From Microcoleus sp. EPA2 (GTDB lineage Bacteria; Cyanobacteriota; Cyanobacteriia; Cyanobacteriales; Microcoleaceae), in NCBI GenBank assembly GCA_020882975.1, contig JAHRFD010000005.1, positions 115,271-179,270 of the forward strand: a stretch of 64,000 nucleotides of DNA. Direction: 5' to 3'. Shown one piece after another: positions 25,986 to 35,505 of this stretch (the stretch's first letter is position 1; each line of letters begins with the position of its first letter). The notes under the pieces were generated by a model that was not told where the DNA came from, did not search any database, and saw nothing but the letters and a program-made list of their open reading frames with translations. The translations under genes and the position numbers were made by a program.

Positions 25986-27101
25986 ATGAATCTTTTTCTA
26001 CTTTCTTCACGGGCTTTAGTCTCAAATGTATCTTGGGACCCGGTTTTTGAATTGGAAAATATTGTTTTACAAACCTGCCAAGCACAACTTTTGATTCCAT
26101 CGTGTCGCGAGATCGTCCAGTGGTCCTCATCTAAACTCCATCCATTACCCGATCGCATTCTACGTAAAGTTGTCAAGTCTACTACAGGTTTCTATACATT
26201 GGAACCTTTACCTGATTTGTCCAACCAGTCCAATGTTTTACTGCTGATAGGTATCTCAGGAGCCGATCTGGAACTCCTATCAAGTATACCAAAGTGGAGG
26301 GAACGTTTTGATGTTGTCATCGCTTATATTTTTGATTCTTGGTGTCCAGAAATTTATTCAAAAAATGTCTATCAATTAGATCATTTATTCGTGGCACTTC
26401 CCGAAGTTATAGATGAACTTAAGCAAAAATTTGGTGTCCCAGTCTCCCTAATCCCCTTTGCGGCGGATGTTCTCACTCAGGGTTCGTGTCAACAGAAACG
26501 TTCCATAGACTTAACTAGCTTCGGGCGCATTCCGTCACATTACGATCGTGCTTTTTGCCATAAATTTAATCAACCTGGTTCCGAACAAATTTACTTTAAA
26601 TCTACGCCCAGAGCAGCAGAGGAATTTCCGAAATTGCCTTACGAAATGCGTAAAGACGAGCCAGATACTCTGATGCTATTTCACATTCTCAGACATAGCA
26701 AGCTGACCTTGGCATTTGATACGCTCTATCCTGGTATGCGTCCGTTTCCTTATTCGTTTATTACACTGCGTTGGTTTTACGGGGCGGCGACGGGCGGTGC
26801 GGTAGTTGGGAAGCGTCCAACTACCCCTCTAATGGATGAGTTGCTGAATTGGGAAGATGCGACTATTGAGTTGCCCGATGACCCGCAACAAAGTGTAGAA
26901 TTCATTGATGAACTGTTAGAGGACGAAGTAAGGCTGAATGGGATATACAAACGCAACTATGTTGAGAGTTTAGAGCGTCATGACTGGAGACATCGGATTC
27001 AGAGTATGCTGGAAACGGTGAAAATTCCTCTACCCCAAGGACTAGGAGAAGAATTATCAAAGCTTAAGAGAATTCATGACCAAATGGTATGTCGATTTTA
27101 G
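25986..27101 (+). CDS. Glycosyltransferase-like protein (CgeB/GT-B type), 371 aa
   Basis: The pattern suggests a GT-B glycosyltransferase: alternating alpha/beta segments with LLIGISGADLELLSSIPKWRERFDVVIAYIFDSW, then DLTSFGRIPSHYDRA, and a C-terminal half with RHSKLTLAFDT, FPYSFITLRWFYGAATGGAVVGKRPTTP and ERHDWRHRIQSML. The last motif resembles the glycosyltransferase 'HDWRHR' ending. Donor and acceptor are unknown. It stands alone between two long spacers, the upstream one AT-rich, so horizontal acquisition is possible but not shown. Confidence 0.55.
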   Translation: MNLFLLSSRALVSNVSWDPVFELENIVLQTCQAQLLIPSCREIVQWSSSKLHPLPDRILRKVVKSTTGFYTLEPLPDLSNQSNVLLLIGISGADLELLSSIPKWRERFDVVIAYIFDSWCPEIYSKNVYQLDHLFVALPEVIDELKQKFGVPVSLIPFAADVLTQGSCQQKRSIDLTSFGRIPSHYDRAFCHKFNQPGSEQIYFKSTPRAAEEFPKLPYEMRKDEPDTLMLFHILRHSKLTLAFDTLYPGMRPFPYSFITLRWFYGAATGGAVVGKRPTTPLMDELLNWEDATIELPDDPQQSVEFIDELLEDEVRLNGIYKRNYVESLERHDWRHRIQSMLETVKIPLPQGLGEELSKLKRIHDQMVCRF

Positions 27102-27367
27102 ATGGGGTATTTGAGATGAGAGAATTAATTGCATGGAGCGTTTGTGGGGTCAAAACTACATTATTTGATGGTCATGAAAGAGCAAATTATTGTCAAAAAA
27201 AAGTGATTAAATCGCAGAGATTTTGATTGAATTTGAGAGCGATATATTCACGTCGTTTGACATAGATTCCTAGGGATAAATAGGAAAACTAATCAATTGT
27301 AACAATACTTTGGTAGGATATACTCTGGCATTGACAGTCCCACATCTTAAAATAATCCCGAATCGAC

Positions 27368-28549
27368 ATGAGCCAGCATCCAGACCGCATTGCCCCTCAT
27401 GGTGGCATCCTGGTCAACCGCATCGCCACCCTAGACCAAAGACAAGCATTTTTTGACAAAGCAGAAGCTTTGCCACGAGTTCAGCTTTCTGATCGATCGA
27501 TCTCCGACCTACAAATGATCGCCATCGGCGCCTTCAGTCCCCTGCAAGGGTTCATGAATGAGGCAGATTATCGATCGGTCGTCACCCAAATGCGACTCTC
27601 CAACGGCCTCCCCTGGTCAGTACCAATCACCCTCTCAGTCAGCGAAGAAGTGGCAGCCACCTTGACAGAAGGGACTTTGGTCCGCCTAGACTCCCCCAAC
27701 GGCGAGTTTGCCGGCGTACTGGAACTGACTGAAAAATATCGCTACAGCAAAGAAGAAGAAGCCATTAACGTCTACCGCACCGACGATCTCAAACATCCAG
27801 GTGTCCAAGTAATAGACAAGTCGGGTCCAGTGAATCTGGCAGGCCCAGTGTGGTTGCTGGAACGGGAACTAGACGCCCGCTTTCCCCAATACCAAATTGA
27901 CCCGGTGAAATCGAGAATACTGTTCGCAGAAAAAGGATGGAAAACCATAGTGGGTTTCCAAACCCGAAACCCGATCCATCGCGCTCACGAATACATTCAA
28001 AAATGTGCTCTAGAAACTGTAGACGGCTTATTCTTGCACCCTTTGGTGGGGACGACTAAGGGCGATGATATTCCGGCGGATGTGCGGATGCGTTGCTACG
28101 AGATTCTGCTAGAAAAATACTATCCGCCCGATCGCGTAATTTTAGCAATTAATCCCGCGGCGATGCGCTACGCCGGACCACGGGAAGCAATTTTTCACGC
28201 TTTGATTCGCAAAAACTATGGTTGTACTCACTTTATCGTGGGGCGCGATCATGCGGGCGTGGGCGATTACTATGGTACCTACGATGCTCAACACATTTTT
28301 GAAGAATTTGAGCCGGGAGAATTGGGAATTGTGCCGATGAAATTCGAGCACGCTTTCTATTGCAAAGTGACGGAACAAATGGCGACCACGAAAACCAGTC
28401 CTAGCACTCCCGAACAGCGGGTACATTTGTCGGGAACCAAAGTGCGGGAAATGTTGCGGGCTGGAAAATTACCACCCCCCCAGTTTTCTCGGCCAGAAGT
28501 TGCTGCGGAATTGGCAAAGGCGATGAATATTTTCAGCTATGAAATTTAA
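27368..28549 (+). CDS. sat: Sulfate adenylyltransferase (ATP sulfurylase), 393 aa
   Basis: First step of sulfate assimilation: sulfate plus ATP gives APS and pyrophosphate. Motifs: [16 protein letters not shown] with the QxRN and HxxH groups, [58 protein letters not shown], and [26 protein letters not shown] at the C-terminus. The homomeric type of 390 residues without an APS-kinase domain, as usual in cyanobacteria. The start ATG 27368 agrees with related sequences. Confidence 0.96.
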   Translation: MSQHPDRIAPHGGILVNRIATLDQRQAFFDKAEALPRVQLSDRSISDLQMIAIGAFSPLQGFMNEADYRSVVTQMRLSNGLPWSVPITLSVSEEVAATLTEGTLVRLDSPNGEFAGVLELTEKYRYSKEEEAINVYRTDDLKHPGVQVIDKSGPVNLAGPVWLLERELDARFPQYQIDPVKSRILFAEKGWKTIVGFQTRNPIHRAHEYIQKCALETVDGLFLHPLVGTTKGDDIPADVRMRCYEILLEKYYPPDRVILAINPAAMRYAGPREAIFHALIRKNYGCTHFIVGRDHAGVGDYYGTYDAQHIFEEFEPGELGIVPMKFEHAFYCKVTEQMATTKTSPSTPEQRVHLSGTKVREMLRAGKLPPPQFSRPEVAAELAKAMNIFSYEI

Positions 28550-28634
28550 ATCTTAAACCTTGTTGTTGGCGACACTTAGTCTTCGGCAGAGGAGTGAGAA
28601 TATTAAGTAAGAGCACGACGATCGGGAATCATTA

Positions 28635-30806
28635 ATGGGACTCAAGCGGCGGGAATTTTTGCAGCAAGCGGGCTGGGTGTTAGCAGCGCTGGGTATCAGC
28701 GAGGCTGGATGGGAACGGTTGGGCGATCGCTACTACCAGGCTCTAGCCCAGCCGACAGCCCGCAAATTGGCATTGTTAGTGGGCGTTGACAAATATCCAG
28801 GATCGGCGCTGCACGGCTGTGTCACCGATGTGGAATTGCAGCGGGAATTACTGGAATATCGGTTTGGGTTTGGGCCATCAGACATTCTGACTTTGACTGA
28901 CTCTCAAGCTACCAGGGAAAATATCGAGACGGCTTTTGTCAGTCATTTGACTCAACAAGCTAAACCCGGAGACGTGGTGGTTTTTCACTTCAGTGGCTGC
29001 GGTAGCCGAGTCAGTTTGAGCGAGTCACCGACGGTAATGCAAAACAGTTTGGTGCCGGTAGATGATGTTGTGCCTGCTTTGGGAAACCGGGCGGTGAACG
29101 ATATGTTAGAGGAAACACTGCTGCTGTTGATGCGATCGCTCCCAACAGAAAGTGCGATCGCCATTCTCGACACCAGCTACAGCTATCCCGGCGTAAATCC
29201 CACCGGCAACTTCCGCATTCGTTCCCGCCCCCGCCCCATAGTGGCGAGTCCAAGCATGGGCGAATTAGACTTACTCGATCGACTTAAATTAGTCAACAAT
29301 CTCACTTCTAGCGGAGGCACCACACTCACCGCCGCCGCCCCTGGTCAACTCTCCGCCGAAATTCAGTGGAACGGGTTTACAGCCGGTTTATTTACTTACG
29401 CCCTCACCCAAACTTTGTGGTGGACAACTCCCGCCAGCAGCTTGCAAGTCAGTTTTAGCCGCGTCGCGGCTCAAGTCGAGCAAAGAAGCGGCTTAACCCA
29501 GGAACCGCAAATTCGCCATGACGATGTAAAAGCACCTGCGGGGATGTTTACCACAGCGATGTTAAATTCCCCTACTGCTGACGGCGCAGTGTCTGCGGTA
29601 GAAGAGGGTAGCAAAACTGTCCAATTGTGGCTGGCCGGGTTGCCGCCAGAAATTTTAGAGTCCTGTGGCGCTTCTGTATTCAGCCCCGTTTCCTCAGAGG
29701 GCGCGAGGCTGTTAATGCTGAGACGTAACGGTCTTTCTGCTAAAGCCCAAGTCTTAGAAGCGCCCATCTCAAACCAGGTGCAACTGACTGCGGGCGAATT
29801 AGTCAGAGAAGAAATTCGGGTTCTGCCCCGAAACATCAGTTTAACCGTAGCTTTGGACTCTGGTTTAGAACGCATCGAACGGGTGGACGCTACCAGCGCC
29901 TTTGCGACAGTGCCCCAAGTCTCGGCGGTAGCGGGAGACCAACCGGCCGACTATCGGTTTGGTAGAGTCCCAGAAACGACTGTAGCTCAAACTCCTGGGG
30001 TCTATGAGCCTGGTTTGTATCAAGGTCGTTACGGTTTGTTTTCTGTGGGTGAAACCCTGGTTCCCCATACCGAGGGTGATGGGGGAGAGGCAGTGAAAGT
30101 TGCGGTACAGCGATTGACTCCGCAGTTGAAAACGCTGCTGGCGATCAAGTTGCTGCGCCTGACGGCCAACGAGGGGTCTTCGCGTCTGAAGGTGCGGGCG
30201 ATGCTATCAACTCTTGCGCCTCAAGCCATCACTGTGGCTGGGCGATCGCCCGTGCGAGGTGTCAGTGACGATCGAGTGTCATCGCTGAGGGCGGAAAGTG
30301 AGAAATCTGGGAGTTCTGGTATATTAAGTGTGAATGCGGGGAGCCGACTGCAATATCGACTGTATAACGAGGGCGATCGCCCAATTTACTTTATGGTGTT
30401 TGGCTCGGATAGTTCCAGACGGCTGCTAGTATTGAATTCTGATGGGGAAACCAATGTTCCAAGACCGATGCAGCCGATCGCCCCTGGTGCAAATTTGAGT
30501 GTACCCCAGGCAGGAGCGATCGGTTGGGAGGTATCTAGGGCGATCGGACTTAGTGAAACTTTTATTATATTTAGTGAGAAGCCCTTCGATCGCACTCTGA
30601 GCGCTTTACAGGGAGGAATGCAGCAAGCCAGGGATGCCTTGCCAATTCGAGTATTGTTGAATCCTTTAAATGTGGCCAGGGCTGTATTGGAAGATTTGCA
30701 CGCCGCCAGCGTGACAGGGGTGGAAAAAGTGGGGATATCCACCGATGATATAGCCTTGGATGTGAATGTGTGGGCAACTCTGAGTTTTGTCTATCGGGTA
30801 GTTTAA
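28635..30806 (+). CDS. Caspase-fold (orthocaspase-like) exported protein lacking the His/Cys dyad, 723 aa
   Basis: Begins with a twin-arginine signal (LKRREFLQQAGWVLAALGI), then a caspase p20-like domain at about 43-310 (KLALLVGVDKYPGSALHGCVTDVELQ, VVVFHFSGCGSR, AIAILDTSYSYPG), then a beta-rich C-terminal region of unknown role. In active metacaspases the first motif reads SGHG and the second DxCxS. Here the His position is C122 and the Cys position S181. Cyanobacterial orthocaspases with altered dyads, notably Tyr-Ser, are known; a Cys-Ser pair is different again. I expect no classical Arg/Lys-specific protease activity. The TAT signal suggests a folded protein in the periplasm or thylakoid lumen. 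Confidence 0.85.
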   Translation: MGLKRREFLQQAGWVLAALGISEAGWERLGDRYYQALAQPTARKLALLVGVDKYPGSALHGCVTDVELQRELLEYRFGFGPSDILTLTDSQATRENIETAFVSHLTQQAKPGDVVVFHFSGCGSRVSLSESPTVMQNSLVPVDDVVPALGNRAVNDMLEETLLLLMRSLPTESAIAILDTSYSYPGVNPTGNFRIRSRPRPIVASPSMGELDLLDRLKLVNNLTSSGGTTLTAAAPGQLSAEIQWNGFTAGLFTYALTQTLWWTTPASSLQVSFSRVAAQVEQRSGLTQEPQIRHDDVKAPAGMFTTAMLNSPTADGAVSAVEEGSKTVQLWLAGLPPEILESCGASVFSPVSSEGARLLMLRRNGLSAKAQVLEAPISNQVQLTAGELVREEIRVLPRNISLTVALDSGLERIERVDATSAFATVPQVSAVAGDQPADYRFGRVPETTVAQTPGVYEPGLYQGRYGLFSVGETLVPHTEGDGGEAVKVAVQRLTPQLKTLLAIKLLRLTANEGSSRLKVRAMLSTLAPQAITVAGRSPVRGVSDDRVSSLRAESEKSGSSGILSVNAGSRLQYRLYNEGDRPIYFMVFGSDSSRRLLVLNSDGETNVPRPMQPIAPGANLSVPQAGAIGWEVSRAIGLSETFIIFSEKPFDRTLSALQGGMQQARDALPIRVLLNPLNVARAVLEDLHAASVTGVEKVGISTDDIALDVNVWATLSFVYRVV

Positions 30807-30959
30807 TGATTGCTGTTGATGCCATCAATTCAGGGCTATTCCCATGACTCTTCCTCTGCCTTCCTTTCTCAATGCCCCTTAATTTCCCCAAACCGCAATA
30901 ATTCTTTACAATTAAAAAGGGTAAATATTCCTATTAACTTCAACAACATCCCTTAAAAA

Positions 30960-32231
30960 ATGCCTGTAAACCAACTTTCTGCAACCCCATCCCCCCTCCA
31001 AACAGCGGAATTCGACTATGATATCGCGATCGTCGGAGGCGGCATAGTCGGTGCAACCTTAGCGTGCGCCCTCAAAGATTCAGGCTTAAAAATCGCCATC
31101 ATCGAAACCCAAATCCCCGCCGCCGCCGCAGCCAAAAAACAAGCTTACGCAGTCACCTTGCTGTCAGGAATGATTTTAGAAGGCATTGGCGTGTGGGAAC
31201 AAATCTTGCCACAAATTACCACCTTCGAGCAAATTAGCCTCTGCGACGGCGACTATCCTGGAATTGTAGAATTCCATCGCCCAGACTTGGGAAATACGGG
31301 CAAATTACCTGTACCAAAAGCAGCATTAGGCTATGTGGGCGAACACCGAGTCATGCTATCGGCTTTGCAGGAATCCTTAGCAAAAAACCCGAATTTCAGT
31401 TGGGTTTGTCCGGCGGAAGTAGTCGAGGTTAAATATTTAACTAATTGTGCCGAAATTGCCATCAAACAAAACAGTGAAACTCGCACTGTTCGTACTAAAT
31501 TATTAGTTGCTGCTGATGGTTCTAAATCTCGCATCCGCACAGCCGCCAACATCGGCACTCGCGGCTGGAAATACTGGCAATCCTGCGTTGCTATTACTAT
31601 TAAAACTGAAAAACCCCACAACGATATTGCTTTTGAGCGCTTTTGGCCCAGTGGCCCGATGGGAGTTTTGCCATTACCGGGAAACCGCTGTCAAGTAGTT
31701 TGGACTGCACCCCATGGGGAGGCGAAAGCTTTGCAACAAATGGATGAAACAGAGTTTTTAGCTTTGTTGAAACAGCGCACGGGCGGAGTTTTGGGAAATT
31801 TGGAATTGGAGAGCGATCGCTTTTTGTTTCCGGTACAGTTAATGCAGAGCGATCGCTACGTGTTGCCCAGATTAGCATTAATTGGCGACGCCGCCCACTG
31901 TTGCCATCCCGTCGGCGGACAAGGCTTAAATATGGGCATTCGAGACGCAGGGGCGATCGCCCAAATCTTGCAACAAGCCCACGAAAAAGGCGAAGACATC
32001 GGCGATTTGCGAGTATTGAAAAGGTATCACAACTGGCGCAAAAAAGAGAATTTAATCGTGTTAGGATTTACAGATTTCTTAGATAGGTTATTTTCTAATA
32101 CTTGGCTGCCAATTGTCGCATTTCGCCGCTTCGGATTGTGGTGTTTGCGAACAATTCCCCCAGTTAGGTTTGTAGCATTGCGCTTAATGACCGGCTTAAT
32201 GGGGCGGCCCCCGGAATTAGCACAAAATTAG
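30960..32231 (+). CDS. FAD-dependent hydroxylase, UbiH/COQ6 type, 423 aa
   Basis: Flavoprotein monooxygenase of the PHBH class. It has the Rossmann start YDIAIVGGGIVGATLACALKD, the middle DG motif (VAADGSKSRIRTAA) and the FAD-ribityl motif GDAAHCCHPVGGQGLNMGIRDAG. The closest characterised relatives hydroxylate ubiquinone precursors; cyanobacteria make plastoquinone and phylloquinone, so the quinone or aromatic substrate here is uncertain. No transmembrane segment, but the C-terminus (LPIVAFRRFGLWCLRTIPPVRFVALRLM) is hydrophobic and may touch the membrane. Confidence 0.87.
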   Translation: MPVNQLSATPSPLQTAEFDYDIAIVGGGIVGATLACALKDSGLKIAIIETQIPAAAAAKKQAYAVTLLSGMILEGIGVWEQILPQITTFEQISLCDGDYPGIVEFHRPDLGNTGKLPVPKAALGYVGEHRVMLSALQESLAKNPNFSWVCPAEVVEVKYLTNCAEIAIKQNSETRTVRTKLLVAADGSKSRIRTAANIGTRGWKYWQSCVAITIKTEKPHNDIAFERFWPSGPMGVLPLPGNRCQVVWTAPHGEAKALQQMDETEFLALLKQRTGGVLGNLELESDRFLFPVQLMQSDRYVLPRLALIGDAAHCCHPVGGQGLNMGIRDAGAIAQILQQAHEKGEDIGDLRVLKRYHNWRKKENLIVLGFTDFLDRLFSNTWLPIVAFRRFGLWCLRTIPPVRFVALRLMTGLMGRPPELAQN

Positions 32232-32244
32232 TTTATTTCATACT

Positions 32245-32309
32245 GTAGGGGCGGGTTTTACCAACCATAATCGCCTGAAACAAACAATCTCGAAAACCCG
32301 CCTCTCCAC
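32245..32309. repeat. ~65-bp palindromic repeat, GTAGGGGCGGGTTTT type
   Basis: Left arm GTAGGGGCGGGTTTT, right arm AAAACCCGCCTCTCCAC, two bases longer than other family members. It follows the hydroxylase stop closely. Confidence 0.7.
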
Positions 32310-32380
32310 CCAACGATAAATCATCATGTAAATTTTGGCGATGGGATGCAAATTTCAGGTTGATGTGGGCGATCGGTGGT

Positions 32381-32443
32381 GTGGGGGCGGGTTTATTTAG
32401 ATGGTTGGTAATTGTTATGTATTGTTGGTGAACCCGCCCCTAC
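32381..32443. repeat. 63-bp palindromic repeat, GTGGGGGCGGGTTTA type
   Basis: Near-duplicate of the copy at 11944-12006: same length, same arms (GGGGGCGGGTTTA, TTGGTGAACCCGCCCCTAC) and partly similar middle. Confidence 0.75.
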
Positions 32444-32675
32444 AAAATATCGTACAATACCATCAAAGAAACCGGGTTTTTTCCTGGATATTTGCAATGT
32501 TACGAATTTTGTCGCAAAAACGCGGTATAATATCAATTCCGTTAGCATCGGAATTATTAATCTTTCTCTTCTCTTCCTTTGCGTCCTTTGCGCCTTCGCG
32601 GTTAAATCATTCCGATGCAACCGGAAACGATATAATGCTCAGCTCGAACCCTGCCCTGACAGCAGTAGACAAACC

Positions 32676-32837
32676 ATGCAACCCGAACAAGAACAAGAGA
32701 TTCTCAACCTGCGCGATCGCCAATTAACGCCCAAACAAAATAATTTAGCAGTTGCCTATAGTAACAAAATCAGAGGAGGGAAAGCTGAGAATATCGAAAT
32801 GGCGATCGCGTATTACACTCCTTACAAAATTGTCTAG
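32676..32837 (+). pseudogene. Remnant of a cyanobacterial TPR (CHAT-type) gene
   Basis: The 53-codon frame ending at 32837 joins two pieces familiar from cyanobacterial repeat proteins: LNLRDRQLTPKQ, and QNNLAVAYSNKIRGGKAENIEMAIAYY, which resembles one TPR unit of CHAT-associated proteins (NLGNAYxxRIRGERAENLEQAIAxY). It ends abruptly after that unit. I read it as a deletion remnant of a large TPR gene. No intact partner lies next to it, though a CHAT gene is present at 49.4 kb. Confidence 0.55.
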
Positions 32838-33157
32838 CATCCGATAATCCCTTTAATCTTCTCTACAAGCTGTGACACCAATCCCAAGGACATAGCAACA
32901 GTCCCTAACTGTGCTGCTATTGCAGCCGCTATGGATTCAATTGTTGCACCAGTCATAATCATCTGTACGATTGTGGTTGCCAGAAATACCATTGTAACTG
33001 CACTAGCTGGAACCAAAACTACTAGCCCTCCGACCATTGCTGTTACTGCGCCAACAATAAGCATAGATTCAATTGGATTAGGGCTGTGGCATAGTGTCGC
33101 GAATAAACCTATTGCTGTCAAGTTATTAAATTGTAACAAAGGTAAAAAAATAGTCAT
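32834..33157 (-). CDS. Small hydrophobic peptide precursor, circular-bacteriocin-like, 107 aa
   Basis: Very hydrophobic protein with a strong ribosome site (GGAGGG at 33167-33172, nine bases before ATG 33157). The N-terminal 35 residues include one hydrophobic stretch. The following region shows LATTIVQMIMTGATIESIAA, then AAQLGTVAMSLGLVSQ and a basic end VEKIKGIIGC. The helical, Ala/Ile/Gly-rich pattern with a conserved-looking Gly turn and cationic last helix resembles circular bacteriocins of the circularin/AS-48 group (TTIVNVILNAGT... in circularin A). No DUF95, ABC or immunity genes are adjacent, and it could instead be an unrelated three-helix membrane protein. Confidence 0.5.
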   Translation of the reverse strand: MTIFLPLLQFNNLTAIGLFATLCHSPNPIESMLIVGAVTAMVGGLVVLVPASAVTMVFLATTIVQMIMTGATIESIAAAIAAQLGTVAMSLGLVSQLVEKIKGIIGC

Positions 33158-33274
33158 TTTGAATGTCCCTCCAAAATTATTTATTAAAAATAATAATACC
33201 TAGCCTCCAAGTTTAGCAACCCCTAGTTAACTAGCAGCAGGGCGATCGTCGCCCACCCCTCGCGCACGCCATCT

Positions 33275-33348
33275 AAGAAACCGGGTTTTTATAATTTCTA
33301 TCAACAGTAACAAAATATCTCCAAAAAACCCGGTTTCTGGCCACTCAC
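33275..33348. repeat. 74-bp repeat with GAAACCGGGTTTTT arms, copy 1
   Basis: Begins AAGAAACCGGGTTTTT and contains the inverted arm AAAAAACCCGGTTTCT, ending TGGCCACTCAC. It can fold into a long hairpin. Confidence 0.85.
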
Positions 33349-33359
33349 AATCACAATCC

Positions 33360-33433
33360 AAGAAACCGGGTTTTTACGATTTCTATGGATAGTAACAAAA
33401 TATCTCCAAAAAACCCGGTTTCTGGCCACTCAC
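33360..33433. repeat. 74-bp repeat with GAAACCGGGTTTTT arms, copy 2
   Basis: Same length and nearly the same sequence as copy 1, in direct orientation and 11 bases apart. Differences lie in the middle (TATAATTTCTATCAAC versus TACGATTTCTATGGAT). Confidence 0.85.
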
Positions 33434-33494
33434 CCATCAAAAACAAAACAACTGCCAACAGCAAAAACTGTCAACAGTTGTTTCATCTATTCAA

Positions 33495-33578
33495 TGCGGA
33501 TGGCGAGACTCGAACTCGCAAGGACATAATGCCACACGCACCTCAAGCGTGCGCGTATACCAATTCCGCCACATCCGC
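33495..33578 (-). tRNA. tRNA-Leu (anticodon GAG)
   Basis: On the minus strand the acceptor arms GCGGATG and CATCCGC pair perfectly, followed by discriminator A (33495). The anticodon arm is CACGC-TTGAGGT-GCGTG, giving GAG, which reads CUC/CUU leucine codons. The long variable arm expected for leucine and the T-loop GTTCGAGTC are present. The length is 84 bases including the discriminator, and CCA is not encoded. Confidence 0.95.
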
Positions 33579-33805
33579 TCTTTTTGACTATCTCTGGGTT
33601 TTTTGCGTTACGAGTTAAAGATGTACAGGTTGAGGTTTCTGACTTTTAACTTGTGACTAGCCCCTTGAGACCACCGATTTAAAATCATAGCACCATTATC
33701 AGGAAATTGTAAAATAAATTTTTGTTAAGAATTTATGGGAAACCATTATCCAGAAGATACCGAAAGGGATTATTCTACAGAATATTGAGTGAATAAGCAC
33801 CGAAG

Positions 33806-35158
33806 ATGGGGTTCTCGAAAATTTTAATCGCTAATCGCGGAGAAATCGCCCTCCGCATACTACGCACCTGCGAGGAAATGGGGATTGCCACGGTCGCCGT
33901 TCACTCCACCGTAGACAAGCACGCCTTGCACGTCCAGTTGGCAGATGAAGCCGTTTGTATCGGCCCCCCCACCAGCAGCAAAAGCTATTTAAACATCCCC
34001 AACATCATCGCCGCAGCCCTGACGCGGAATGCCGCAGCCATTCACCCTGGCTATGGCTTTCTCGCCGAAAATGCCCGATTTGCGGAAATCTGCGCCGATC
34101 ATCAAATTACGTTCATTGGTCCTAGTCCTGCTGCGATGCGGGCAATGGGTGACAAATCTACGGCTAAAGAAACTATGCAGCGGGTGAAGGTCCCCACTGT
34201 TCCCGGTAGTGAAGGATTGCTGGCCGATGAAAAGGAAGCTTTGTCGATCGCCCGCGAAATCGGCTATCCTGTGATGATCAAAGCCACAGCCGGCGGTGGA
34301 GGCCGTGGCATGAGGCTAGTCAGAGAACCATCGGAACTCCCCAAGCTATTTAGTGCAGCCCAAGGCGAAGCCGATGCAGCCTTCGGCAATCCGGGACTTT
34401 ACCTAGAAAAATTCATCGAAAAACCCCGGCACATCGAAATCCAAATCCTCGCCGACAACTACGGTAACGTCATCCACCTCGGTGAAAGAGATTGTTCGAT
34501 TCAGCGCCGGCACCAAAAACTCCTGGAAGAAGCCCCCAGCCCCGCCCTCAGCCAGAAACTGCGAGATCAAATGGGTCACGCCGCCATTGCCGCCGCCAAA
34601 TCCATCAACTACACGGGTGCAGGAACAGTGGAATTTTTGCTTGACAAATCGGGCAAGTTCTACTTCATGGAAATGAATACTCGGATTCAGGTAGAACATA
34701 CCGTGACGGAGATGATTACAGGCCTTGACTTGATCGCGGAACAAATTCGGATCGCCCAAGGAGAAAAACTGCAAATCAAGCAAAACCAAGTAATCCTTAA
34801 CGGCCATGCGATCGAGTGTCGGATCAATGCCGAAGACCCCGATCGCAATTTCCGGCCCCATCCGGGCATAATCACAGGCTTTTTGCCTCCGGGCGGCCCT
34901 GGGGTGCGGATGGACTCTCACGTTTACACTGATTATGAAATACCCGCTTACTACGATTCTTTAATTGGTAAGTTGATAGTCTGGGGGCGCGATCGACCTT
35001 CAGCCATTCGCAGGATGAAACGGGCACTGCGGGAATGTGCGATTACCGGTGTTCCCACCACCCTCAGTTTCCACCAAAAAATCCTCGACAGCCCGGAATT
35101 TCTCAGGGGCGAAGTTTACACCAATTTCGTAGAACAATTTATGGGCCAAAACAGTTAG
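33806..35158 (+). CDS. accC: Biotin carboxylase subunit of acetyl-CoA carboxylase, AccC, 450 aa
   Basis: ATP-dependent carboxylation of biotin on BCCP, the first half-reaction of malonyl-CoA formation. Motifs: [23 protein letters not shown], the ATP-grasp glycine loop [65 protein letters not shown] and [13 protein letters not shown]. The length is normal. It is not next to accB in this window. A long heptamer array starts at its stop codon. Confidence 0.97.
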   Translation: MGFSKILIANRGEIALRILRTCEEMGIATVAVHSTVDKHALHVQLADEAVCIGPPTSSKSYLNIPNIIAAALTRNAAAIHPGYGFLAENARFAEICADHQITFIGPSPAAMRAMGDKSTAKETMQRVKVPTVPGSEGLLADEKEALSIAREIGYPVMIKATAGGGGRGMRLVREPSELPKLFSAAQGEADAAFGNPGLYLEKFIEKPRHIEIQILADNYGNVIHLGERDCSIQRRHQKLLEEAPSPALSQKLRDQMGHAAIAAAKSINYTGAGTVEFLLDKSGKFYFMEMNTRIQVEHTVTEMITGLDLIAEQIRIAQGEKLQIKQNQVILNGHAIECRINAEDPDRNFRPHPGIITGFLPPGGPGVRMDSHVYTDYEIPAYYDSLIGKLIVWGRDRPSAIRRMKRALRECAITGVPTTLSFHQKILDSPEFLRGEVYTNFVEQFMGQNS

Positions 35159-35413
35159 TAGTCATTAGTCATTAGTCATTAGTCATTGGTCATTAGTCAT
35201 TAGTCATTAGTCATTAGTCATTAGTCATTGGTCATTAGTCATTAGTCATTGGTCATTAGTCATTGGTCATTGGTTATTAGTCATTAGTCATTGGTCATTA
35301 GTCATTAGTCATTAGTCATTAGTCATTAGTCATTGGTCATTAGTCATTGGTCATTAGTCATTGGTCATTAGTCATTAGTCATTAGTCATTCGTCATTCGT
35401 CATTCGTCATTCG
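35157..35413. repeat. Long tandem heptamer array TTAGTCA/TTGGTCA
   Basis: About 36 units of 7 bases (mostly ATTAGTC, some ATTGGTC, the last few ATTCGTC) beginning at the accC stop codon. It is the opposite-strand counterpart of the array at 35506. Confidence 0.95.
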
Positions 35414-35505
35414 TGGGATTAAGGTGGGCAATGCCAGCCTGGCCCTCGTCAATCTGGCGAAGAAACTCCTTAGACGCTGGAAATTTCCTATCTTGCGATA
35501 GTCAA
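35414..35505. other. Unique 92-bp core between the two arrays
   Basis: In one plus frame (35418-35501) it reads 27 sense codons then TAG, with a plausible protein tail (VGNASLALVNLAKKLLRRW). This may be the end of a lost transposase or other gene. I cannot name it. Confidence 0.35.

Larger units (their letters stand above)
32232..32675. other. Repeat-rich intergenic region
   Basis: 444 bases holding two ~63-bp palindromic repeats (32245-32309 and 32381-32443), a half copy of the GAAACCGGGTTTTT repeat (32469-32482), and a stretch around 32565-32610 rich in CTTTGCG. Frames reported through it are repeats in translation. Confidence 0.6.
33158..33494. other. Spacer with two tandem 74-bp palindromic repeats
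   Basis: 337 bases between the small hydrophobic gene and tRNA-Leu. Apart from the two 74-bp repeats at 33275 and 33360, the part next to the peptide gene contains its ribosome site and presumably its promoter. Confidence 0.5.

Noticed and set aside
32412-32837. 141-aa plus frame
   Set aside because: Only the last 53 codons resemble protein (TPR remnant); the first part is repeat sequence.
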